DNA of 64,000 bases from Marivibrio sp040218065 (GTDB lineage Bacteria; Pseudomonadota; Alphaproteobacteria; UBA8366; Aestuariispiraceae). A model generated the notes under the pieces. The model did no database searches. It was not told where the DNA came from and saw only the letters and a program-made list of their open reading frames with translations. This document shows, one piece after another, positions 52,314 to 59,132 of the stretch (the first letter of the stretch is position 1; each line of letters starts with the position of its first letter). A program made the translations under genes and the position numbers. The stretch spans positions 310,001 to 374,000 of the forward strand of contig NZ_JAVJQE010000013.1 in NCBI RefSeq assembly GCF_040218065.1. Reading direction: 5' to 3'.

Positions 52314-52703
52314 TGCGTTTCTCCGCTTTGCTAACCGGGATATACTGACATTTAATTGCTCGTCTGGGTAGTAGTACGCATTTCCTAGAGTTCTTTGACA
52401 CTGCCTCTTCAGCGGATACGAACGTTCAAATATCGCAGAAGCTTACCCACCTATCCGAAATTCAACGAACCGCAGTTTCCCTCGCCCAAACTCCGAATCG
52501 AGCGAACCACAGCATACGTCCTAGACATGCTCGAACCAGACACCAGTTACGGTATCACAGCATGACAGATTCTGGCTAAAATGAGGCGCACCCTGCCTCT
52601 CGGCACCTGCCTCAGGGATCTTGGGCCGGAGTCTCATAGAGTCTGCGCCCCACCCCGCCGCTTTCGCTTGGCGCGCGCGCTCGGCTTGGATAGTCTCGCG
52701 CTC
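52314..52703. other. Right margin of the first island, no gene seen
   Basis: About 390 bp: the AT-rich part to ~52575 is island, the rest is native. It should hold the promoter of the nuclease/helicase operon (minus strand) and of the CopD-like gene. I see no gene and no attachment site. Confidence 0.45.
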
Positions 52704-53168
52704 ATGACCTTAGCCGCCATTCTCCTCGCGCTTCACGTCGTCGCCGCCGCCGTCTGGGTCGGCGGCATGTTCCTGTTGCTCGTCTGCCTGCGGCCAAACC
52801 TGCCGCAGTTGGAGCCGGCGCAGCGCTTTCCGCTCGTGCGCGGGACGTTCCAGAAGTTCTTCCCCTGGGTCTGGGTGTCGGTGCTGACGCTGCTGATCAC
52901 CGGGTACGGGCTGATCTTCGGCGTCTATGGCGGCTTTGCGGGATCGGGCCTGCACATCCATCTGATGAACGGGCTGGGCTTGCTGATGATGGCGCTGTTC
53001 GCGCATCTCTATTTCGCGCCCTGGAAGCGCATGCGCCGGGCCGTCGACGGCGAAGACTGGCAGGCGGCCGGCGCGCAGCTCAACCAGATCCGCATCCTGG
53101 TGACGATCAATCTGACGCTGGGCGTCATCGTGCTGGCGGTCGCCGGCGGCGGGCGCTACCTGTTCTGA
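52704..53168 (+). CDS. CopD-like four-helix membrane protein
   Basis: This 154-residue protein has four membrane helices. It begins MTLAAILLALHVVAAAVWVG (the HxxxxxxWxG pattern of CopD-type proteins) and continues with a helix carrying GLHIHLMNGLGLLMM. Conserved His residues on helices 1 and 3 could bind heme or copper. CopD proteins are linked to copper uptake; small members may simply be electron carriers. An upstream frame is open but AT-poor and lacks a ribosome site. Confidence 0.78.
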   Translation: MTLAAILLALHVVAAAVWVGGMFLLLVCLRPNLPQLEPAQRFPLVRGTFQKFFPWVWVSVLTLLITGYGLIFGVYGGFAGSGLHIHLMNGLGLLMMALFAHLYFAPWKRMRRAVDGEDWQAAGAQLNQIRILVTINLTLGVIVLAVAGGGRYLF

Positions 53169-53263
53169 GGCCGGCCGTCGGCGCGCTTCGTCCGCGCCGG
53201 CGCAAGTGCTGATCCGAGAGGCGGGTTGCCCCGCGCCGCGCCATCGATAAATTCCGCGCCATC

Positions 53264-54199
53264 ATGACGGGAAACAGCTCGACCGACGCAGCGGCGCAGG
53301 GCCGCGTCTTGGGCCTGCCGGAGGACAAGCTGGCGGGCGCGCTGCTTTTCGCGGTCCCGCTGCTTTTCAGTTCCAACATCATCGTCGCGAAGGCGGTGGC
53401 AGACCTCGTGCCGCCCACGGCGCTGGCCTTCTGGCGCTGGGCCTTTACCTTCGCGCTGTTCCTGCCCTTCGTCGGCCCAAGGCTGTGGGCGCGGCGCGCC
53501 GACATCGCGCGGGAATGGAAAGATCTGCTGATCCTCGGCGCGCTCGGCATGGGGGTGTGCGGCGCTTTCGTCTACATCGCCGCCGACACCACGACGGCGA
53601 CCAACATAGGCCTCATCTACTCGGCCGCGCCGGTCTTGATCATCCTGTTGTCCGGCGTCTTCTACGGCGAGCCGTTGAGCCTTCGGCAGGCCGCAGGCGT
53701 CGCGGCCAGCCTCTGCGGCGTCTTGTGGATCATCGCCAAGGGCGACCCCGCCACCTTCCTCAATCTGGACTTCACCACGGGCGACCTTTGGATCGTGGCG
53801 GCGATGATCGGCTGGGCGCTCTACTCCGTGCTGCAACGCCACCGGCCGAGCGCGATGGGGCTGATGACGCGCCTCGCCGCCACGGTGGGCGGCGGCTGTC
53901 TGGCGCTGGCGCCCTTCACGATCTGGGAGGCGGTCGTCGTCGGCCCGCCGGAGATCACCTGGGAGAGCGTCGGCGCGGTGCTGTTCCTGGCCGTCGCCGC
54001 CTCGTTCCTGGCCTATCAGATCTACGCCTTCGTGCAGCGCGCGCTGGGCGCGGGGCGGACGAGCCTGCTGATGTATCTGATCCCGGTCTACAACTCCGCC
54101 CTTGCGTGGGCGTTGCTCGACGAGCGGCTGGCGTCCTACCATCTGATCGGCGCCGCGCTGGTTCTGCCCGGGATCTATCTGGCCACGCGACGCCCCTAG
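53264..54199 (+). CDS. EamA/DMT-family transporter
   Basis: This 311-residue protein has ten membrane helices in two EamA repeats. The first begins LLFAVPLLFSSNIIVAKAVA and the second TGDLWIVAAMIGWALYSVLQ. Members export amino acids, sugars or drugs. It is the first gene of a tight plus-strand run with a dehalogenase and a sulfatase. Substrate unknown. Confidence 0.9.
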   Translation: MTGNSSTDAAAQGRVLGLPEDKLAGALLFAVPLLFSSNIIVAKAVADLVPPTALAFWRWAFTFALFLPFVGPRLWARRADIAREWKDLLILGALGMGVCGAFVYIAADTTTATNIGLIYSAAPVLIILLSGVFYGEPLSLRQAAGVAASLCGVLWIIAKGDPATFLNLDFTTGDLWIVAAMIGWALYSVLQRHRPSAMGLMTRLAATVGGGCLALAPFTIWEAVVVGPPEITWESVGAVLFLAVAASFLAYQIYAFVQRALGAGRTSLLMYLIPVYNSALAWALLDERLASYHLIGAALVLPGIYLATRRP

Positions 54200-54229
54200 G
54201 CTGCGGAACCGCCGGCGGAGGATGCATCC

Positions 54230-55102
54230 ATGTTCGAAGGCTTTTCGGAAGCCCGCATCGACGTCGGCGAGGTCTCGCTTCATGTGCGCGTGGGCGGGGC
54301 GGGGCCGGCGCTGCTGCTGCTGCACGGCTATCCGCAGACGGGCGCCATGTGGGCGCCGATCGCGGAAGACCTCGCCCGGCGCTTCACCGTCGTGATTCCG
54401 GACCTGCGCGGCTACGGGCGGTCCGACAAGCCGGAGAGCGACGCCGAGCACGCCCCCTACTCCAAGCGCGCGATGGCCGGCGACATGATCCGGCTGATGG
54501 ATCATCTGGGCCATGAAACCTTCCAGGCCGCGGGGCATGATCGCGGCGGGCGGGTGCTGCACCGCCTGCTGCTGGATCATCCGGGGCGCGTGACAAGGGC
54601 GGCGGTGCTCGACATCGTGCCGACCGCGACGGTTTTCGCCACCACCGACAAGAAACTGGCGACGGCCTATTATCATTGGTTCTTCCTGATCCAGCCGGCG
54701 CCCTTCCCGGAGACGCTGATCGGCGGCGACCCGATCTATTTCCTGCATCACAAGCTGGGGGCCTGGGGCACCGGGCTCGACGCCTACGCCCCCGAGGCCG
54801 TGTCGGAGTACGAGACGGCCTTCCGCGACCCCGCCGCCATCCACGCGACCTGCGAGGATTACCGCGCGGCCGCGACCATCGACCTCGCCCACGACGCGGC
54901 CGACGAGGGAACCCATATCCGATGCCCGCTGTTGGTCCTGTGGGGCGCGAACGGGCTGATGGAGAAGCTTTACGACGTCGCCGACAGCTGGCGCGCGAAG
55001 GCCTCCGACGTCACGGCGCGCGCCGTCCCCGGCGGCCATTTTCTGGTCGAAGAAAGCCCGGCCGAGACGCTTGCGGCCTTCGACTCCTTCTTCGAGAGCT
55101 GA
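54230..55102 (+). CDS. Haloacetate (fluoroacetate-type) dehalogenase
   Basis: This 290-residue alpha/beta hydrolase has the haloacetate dehalogenase active-site set. The nucleophile D104 sits in GHDRGGR with R105 and R108, the acid is D128, a halide-binding pair H149-W150 lies in YYHWFFLIQ, and the catalytic His270 is in PGGHFLVEE. With a constant offset of 6 these match fluoroacetate dehalogenase residues D110, R111, R114, D134, H155 and W156 as I recall them. It should hydrolyse haloacetates to glycolate. Some members act on other short acids. It starts 30 bp after the transporter. Confidence 0.82.
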   Translation: MFEGFSEARIDVGEVSLHVRVGGAGPALLLLHGYPQTGAMWAPIAEDLARRFTVVIPDLRGYGRSDKPESDAEHAPYSKRAMAGDMIRLMDHLGHETFQAAGHDRGGRVLHRLLLDHPGRVTRAAVLDIVPTATVFATTDKKLATAYYHWFFLIQPAPFPETLIGGDPIYFLHHKLGAWGTGLDAYAPEAVSEYETAFRDPAAIHATCEDYRAAATIDLAHDAADEGTHIRCPLLVLWGANGLMEKLYDVADSWRAKASDVTARAVPGGHFLVEESPAETLAAFDSFFES

Positions 55103-55117
55103 GGCGGACGCGCGCCC

Positions 55118-56602
55118 ATGGCCGAGCGCCGCAACATCCTGGTGATCATGGCGGACGAGCTGGCGCGCGAAGGCGTCGGTTGTTACGGCGGGCCGGCGCT
55201 GACGCCGGCGATCGATCGACTGGCGGCGCGCGGGGCGCGCTTCACGAACGCCTACACCCCCTCGCCGATCTGCGTGCCGGCGCGCACCAGCTTCATGACA
55301 GGCCTGCCCGTCCACGCCCACCGCCTGTGGTCGAGCGCCGAGCCCTGGGCCGGCGATCCGCCCGGCTGGGGTCACGCGCTGCGCGAGGCCGGCTACGAGA
55401 CGGCGTCGATCGGCAAGCTGCATCACCGCGGCCTGCCGGGCAACGATCACGGCTTCACGCGCGAGATCGAGCCGCTGCACGTCGTCGACGGCGTCGGCTG
55501 GGAAAAGGCGCTGCTGCGCCGCCAGCATCACACGGCCTACGACCCCGCCGGTCTGGCCTGTGAGGTGCGCCCGGCCGCGCAGGACGGCGCGGACGACCCC
55601 TACAGCGCCTACGACCGGCGCGTCTGCGCGGCCTCGGAGGCCTGGCTTGCGGCGAACGGCGGGCGCCGCGCGTCGGATGCGCCGTGGGCGCTTTTCGTCT
55701 CCTATCTGCGCCCGCATTACCCGTTGACCTGTCCGCCGGATTACCTGGCGCTCTACGATCCCGAGCGCCTGCCGCCGATCCGCTTCGCGGGCGAGGCGGT
55801 CGAATACCGTCACCCCGTCGTCAACGGCCTGCGTCGCTACTTCGCCTATGACGACCATTTCGACGCCGCGGGCCGGGCGCAGGCGCGGGCCGCCTATTTC
55901 GGGCTGTGCAGCTTCGTCGACGCCCTGATCGGCCGGACGCTCAAGGCGCTGGAGGCGGCGGGCGCGCTGGATGAGACGCTGGTGATCCTGTGCAGCGACC
56001 ACGGCGAGATGAACGGCCATCACGGCTTCTGGACCAAGCAGGTGATGTATGAGGAGTCGGTCGGGATCCCGCTGATCGCCGCCGGCCCCGACCTGCCCGC
56101 CAGCGCGACGGTGGAGACGCCGGCGAGCCTGACCGACGTCGCGCCCGCGATCCGATTTGCGGCCGGCCTGCCGCCGAGCGGCGCCCTCTTCGGCGCCCGG
56201 CCGCTGCAGGATCTGGCCGCGGCGCCGGCGGACCGTGAGCGTCCGATCATCAGCGAATATCACGACGGCGGGGCGGTCGCGGGCGCGATCATGCTGCGGG
56301 CGGGCCGATGGAAGCTTGTCGCCTACCCCGGATTTCCGCAGCAGCTCTTCGATCTTGAGGCCGACCCACATGAGCGGTGCGATCTCGGGCTCAGCGCGGC
56401 GCACGCCGAGACGCGCGCGCGCCTGCTTGCATTGCTGGCCGAGAGGGCGGACGATCCGGATCGGATCGACGCCCGCGCCTTCGCCGACCAGGCGGCGCGG
56501 ATCGAGGCCCTGGGAGGCGTCGAGGCGATCATCAATCGACGCGGGTTCGACCATACGCCGGCGCCGACCGGCGCGACCGGCGCAACCGGCGCGACCGGCT
56601 GA
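55118..56602 (+). CDS. Sulfatase (type I, CxPxR)
   Basis: This 494-residue protein starts with RRNILVIMADELAREGVGCY, the metal-binding Asp of sulfatases. It has the formylglycine motif C52-VPAR (PSPICVPARTS), then LRPHYPL and CSDHGEMNGHHGFW. The Cys must be oxidised to formylglycine by a separate enzyme not seen here. There is no signal peptide, so it is cytoplasmic, unlike many exported sulfatases. The C-terminus has an unusual GAT repeat. Choline-sulfatase-like or other small-sulfate substrates are possible. Confidence 0.85.
   Translation: MAERRNILVIMADELAREGVGCYGGPALTPAIDRLAARGARFTNAYTPSPICVPARTSFMTGLPVHAHRLWSSAEPWAGDPPGWGHALREAGYETASIGKLHHRGLPGNDHGFTREIEPLHVVDGVGWEKALLRRQHHTAYDPAGLACEVRPAAQDGADDPYSAYDRRVCAASEAWLAANGGRRASDAPWALFVSYLRPHYPLTCPPDYLALYDPERLPPIRFAGEAVEYRHPVVNGLRRYFAYDDHFDAAGRAQARAAYFGLCSFVDALIGRTLKALEAAGALDETLVILCSDHGEMNGHHGFWTKQVMYEESVGIPLIAAGPDLPASATVETPASLTDVAPAIRFAAGLPPSGALFGARPLQDLAAAPADRERPIISEYHDGGAVAGAIMLRAGRWKLVAYPGFPQQLFDLEADPHERCDLGLSAAHAETRARLLALLAERADDPDRIDARAFADQAARIEALGGVEAIINRRGFDHTPAPTGATGATGATG
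56567..56599 (+). repeat. 9-bp tandem repeats at the sulfatase C-terminus
   Basis: ACCGGCGCG (with one A variant) repeats 3.7 times right up to the TGA stop, encoding Thr-Gly-Ala units. The multiple-of-three unit means the tail length could vary. Confidence 0.9.
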
Positions 56603-56616
56603 TAGGGAGGAAATTC

Positions 56617-57465
56617 ATGGACGGGGTTGCACGCACCGACGAAGAGCGCCGAGGCCAGGACCGCCGGACGAGCGATCGTCGCCAAGCCGACCGGCGGAGC
56701 GCCGACCGGCGGACAGGCCCGCGCCGCGAAGGCGACGCCGCGTCGCCGGCCTTCCAGCAGGAGCGCGAAGATCTCGCCGCCGCCTTCCGCTGGACCGCGC
56801 GCCTCAATATGCACGAGGGGATCGCCAACCATTTCTCGCTCGCCGTCTCGGACGACGGGGCGGATTTCCTGCTGAACCCGTTCGGGGTGCATTTCAGCAA
56901 GATGCGGGCGTCCGACCTCATGCTGGTCAATGCGCACGCGACGCCGGACCCGGCGGACGATCGCCTTGACCCGACGGCGATCGCGATCCACGGCGCGCTG
57001 CACCGGAACGTCCCCCAGGCGCGCTGCATCATCCATCTGCACCCGAAATACGCGACCGTCCTGGCCTCCTTGAAGGACAGTTCGATCCCGCCGATCGACC
57101 AGAACACCATGCGCTTTTACGAGCGCGTGGCGATCGACGAAGACTTCGACGGCATGGGCCTGGGCGACGAGGCGGAGCGGCTCTCCACCACGTTGGGCAA
57201 CAAGCAGGTGCTGATGATGGGCAATCACGGCGTCATGGTCGTCGCCGAGACCGTCGCCCGCGCACTCGATGAGATGATCTATCTGGAGCGCGCCTGCGAG
57301 ACCGTGGTGACGGCCTACATGACCGGCCGCGAGTTGCGCGTCGCCCCGCACGCGGTCGCCGCCAAAACGGCGCAGCAATGGGCGGATTACCCCGGCTTCT
57401 CGGACAAGCACCTGGGCGCGATCCGCGCGATCCTGGATGAGGAGGAGCCGGGTTACCGGGAGTGA
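56617..57465 (+). CDS. Class II aldolase/adducin-family protein
   Basis: This 282-residue protein has an unusual N-terminal tail (residues 10-40) rich in DRR units (QDRRTSDRRQADRRSADRR). The class II aldolase/adducin fold then runs from ~50, with NMHEGIANHFSLAV and the zinc-binding HLHP (IIHLHPKYATVLA) and MGNHGVMVVAETV. It may be an aldolase or a related decarboxylase/dehydratase; the substrate is unknown. The ATG at 56617 follows GGGAGG. It sits between the sulfatase and dddP genes. Confidence 0.85.
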   Translation: MDGVARTDEERRGQDRRTSDRRQADRRSADRRTGPRREGDAASPAFQQEREDLAAAFRWTARLNMHEGIANHFSLAVSDDGADFLLNPFGVHFSKMRASDLMLVNAHATPDPADDRLDPTAIAIHGALHRNVPQARCIIHLHPKYATVLASLKDSSIPPIDQNTMRFYERVAIDEDFDGMGLGDEAERLSTTLGNKQVLMMGNHGVMVVAETVARALDEMIYLERACETVVTAYMTGRELRVAPHAVAAKTAQQWADYPGFSDKHLGAIRAILDEEEPGYRE

Positions 57466-57775
57466 CGCGGCCTCGCAGAGGCCGACATCTCCGCCCGCTC
57501 CATGACTAAAGCCACGTCGATCCGTGGGTAGGCGCCGGCTGGTCTTTCGCCCGGCCGTCACCCCAGCCTTGGGCCGGGGGAACGGCGGCCCGCCGGTACG
57601 GCGCCTGTCGCTGTCGGGCGGGAACATGTCCGGCCCGACGCTTGGGGGAAGCGAGGACGCGAAGACCGCCGCATCCGCCGATTTTCGGCACATCCAGCGC
57701 AAATCGCGTCGCGGCTAGAGCCGCCGACGGCGCGCGCGCCGCGCATCCTGATCGAAAATCGATCCGGAGGCGTCC
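57466..57775. other. Intergenic region upstream of dddP
   Basis: About 310 bp. It holds the palindromic element at 57550-57578 and, just before the ATG, a GGAGG ribosome site. No gene is supported. Confidence 0.4.
57550..57578. repeat. REP-like palindromic element
   Basis: CCCGGCC (57550-57556) and GGCCGGG (57572-57578) flank GTCACCCCAGCCTTG. Such CCCAGG/GGCCGGGG palindromes are a common intergenic repeat type in alphaproteobacteria, so this is probably one of many copies in the genome. Confidence 0.55.
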
Positions 57776-59017
57776 ATGCCGTTGGAGACCGATCCCGTTC
57801 GCCCCGCCCGCCAGCACGGCGCGATGGAGTACAGCGAGCCGCCCGTCGATCTCGACGCCGTACGGCTGGAGCGGCTGGGCCGCATCCGCGCCGAACTGAC
57901 GCGCCGCGGCCTGCCGGCCGCGCTGTTCTTCGACCAGATCAATTGCCGCTACGCCACCGACGCAACCAACATGCAGATCTGGTGCGCGCATTACGAGGCG
58001 CGCGCCGTCTTCGTGGCGGCCGAGGGGCCGTGCATCCTGTTCGACTACGCCGACCTGCCCCATCTGGCCGAGGGGTTGCCGACGATCGACGAATACCGGC
58101 CGATGCCGACCTTCTACTATTTCACCGCCGGCGCGCGGGCGGAGGAGCGCGCGGGCCGGTTCGCCGATCAGATCGCCGATCTGATGGCCGCGCACGGCGC
58201 CGGCGACCGGCGCCTCGCGGTCGATCGGTTGAGCGCGCTTGGCTGCGCGGCGCTGGCCCGTCGCGGGATCAAGGTGGTGGAGGGAGAAGCCGTCGCCGAA
58301 CAGGCGCGCGCCGTGAAGTCCGCGCAGGAATTGATGCTGATGCGCGCGGCGATCGCGGCGTGCGAAGAGGCCTGCCGGGCGATGTACGCGGCCTTCGAGC
58401 CGGGGATCACCGAAAACGCGCTCTGGGCCAAGCTGCACGAGGCGAACATCCGGCTCGGCGGGGAGTGGATCGAGACCCGCCTGCTGTCCGCCGGCCCGCG
58501 GACCAATCCGTGGTTCCGCGAATGCTCCATGCGCGCGATCGAGGCGCGCGAGGTGATGAGCTTCGACACCGACCTGATCGGCCCCTACGGCTATTGCGCC
58601 GACATCAGCCGCGCTTGGCTCTGCGGCGGCGGCGAGCCGTCGCCCGAGCAGGCCGACCTGATGGCGCGCGCGCAAGATCAGATCGCCCACAACATCTCGA
58701 TCCTGAAACCCGGCAAGAGTTTCCGCGAGGTCTCGATGGAGGCCTTCGACGTCGGCGAAGCGTTTCTCTCGAACCGCTATCCCAGCCTGATCCACGGCGT
58801 CGGGTTGGCCGACGAATGGCCGTCGATCAAACACGCCCAGGATTTCGACGCCAAGGGCTATGACGGCGTGCTGGTCCCCGGCATGACGCTGTGCGTCGAA
58901 AGCTACATCGGGCGCGAAGGGGGCAAGGAGGGCGTGAAGCTGGAGGAGCAGGTGCTGATCACCGAGGACGGGGTCGAGGTCCTCTCCGCCCTGCCGCTCG
59001 GCTTCGAGATGGGCTGA
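57776..59017 (+). CDS. dddP: DMSP lyase DddP-type M24-family metalloprotein
   Basis: This 413-residue protein has the M24 (creatinase/prolidase) fold. DddP splits dimethylsulfoniopropionate into dimethyl sulfide and acrylate. The metal ligands and catalytic Asp of DddP as I recall them (D295, D297, D307, H371, D377, E406, E421) correspond here to D264, D266, D276, H340, D346, E375 and E390, a constant shift of 31. Blocks such as NCRYATDATNMQIW, GGEWIETRLLSAGPRTNPWF and HGVGLADEWPS also look like DddP. The ATG follows GGAGG. Ordinary Xaa-Pro peptidases do not share these blocks, but activity is not proven. Confidence 0.85.
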   Translation: MPLETDPVRPARQHGAMEYSEPPVDLDAVRLERLGRIRAELTRRGLPAALFFDQINCRYATDATNMQIWCAHYEARAVFVAAEGPCILFDYADLPHLAEGLPTIDEYRPMPTFYYFTAGARAEERAGRFADQIADLMAAHGAGDRRLAVDRLSALGCAALARRGIKVVEGEAVAEQARAVKSAQELMLMRAAIAACEEACRAMYAAFEPGITENALWAKLHEANIRLGGEWIETRLLSAGPRTNPWFRECSMRAIEAREVMSFDTDLIGPYGYCADISRAWLCGGGEPSPEQADLMARAQDQIAHNISILKPGKSFREVSMEAFDVGEAFLSNRYPSLIHGVGLADEWPSIKHAQDFDAKGYDGVLVPGMTLCVESYIGREGGKEGVKLEEQVLITEDGVEVLSALPLGFEMG

Positions 59018-59029
59018 GCTTCCTGAGGC

Positions 59030-59049
59030 GCCCCCGCGCAGGCGGGGGC
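59030..59049. terminator. Hairpin after dddP, possible terminator
   Basis: GCCCCCGC (59030-59037) pairs with GCGGGGGC (59042-59049) with a GCAG loop, 13 bp past the dddP stop. Only weak T content follows (CTCCTT). A second perfect 16-bp palindrome (CGCCTTCGCGAAGGCG, 59095-59110) lies just before the convergent aspS end. They may be termination signals or repeat elements. Confidence 0.4.
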
Positions 59050-59132
59050 CTCCTTCGGCCCTCTCGAGCGTTTTGGGCGGGCTGAGCAAACCCCCGCCTT
59101 CGCGAAGGCGCAGGGCGCGCTCTTGCGGGGCC

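Larger units (their letters stand above)
49500..52575. mobile_element. AT-rich island carrying a Gabija-like module
   Basis: Composition drops sharply from the GC-rich flanks and returns near 52580. The island holds only the two overlapping nuclease/helicase genes plus AT-rich margins (49500-49660 and 52314-52575). I found no integrase, no insertion sequence and no clear flanking direct repeat, so how it arrived cannot be shown. Boundaries are estimated from composition. Confidence 0.6.

Noticed and set aside
49500..52575. Attachment-site direct repeats flanking the Gabija-like island
   Set aside because: I compared the two margins by eye and found only short chance matches; no tRNA or integrase gene is adjacent.
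53156..56554. Very long minus-strand open frame opposite the transporter, dehalogenase and sulfatase genes
   Set aside because: High GC leaves the opposite strand open. The translation is Arg/Gly/Asp-rich with no domain, while the plus strand gives three clear enzyme families with ribosome sites.
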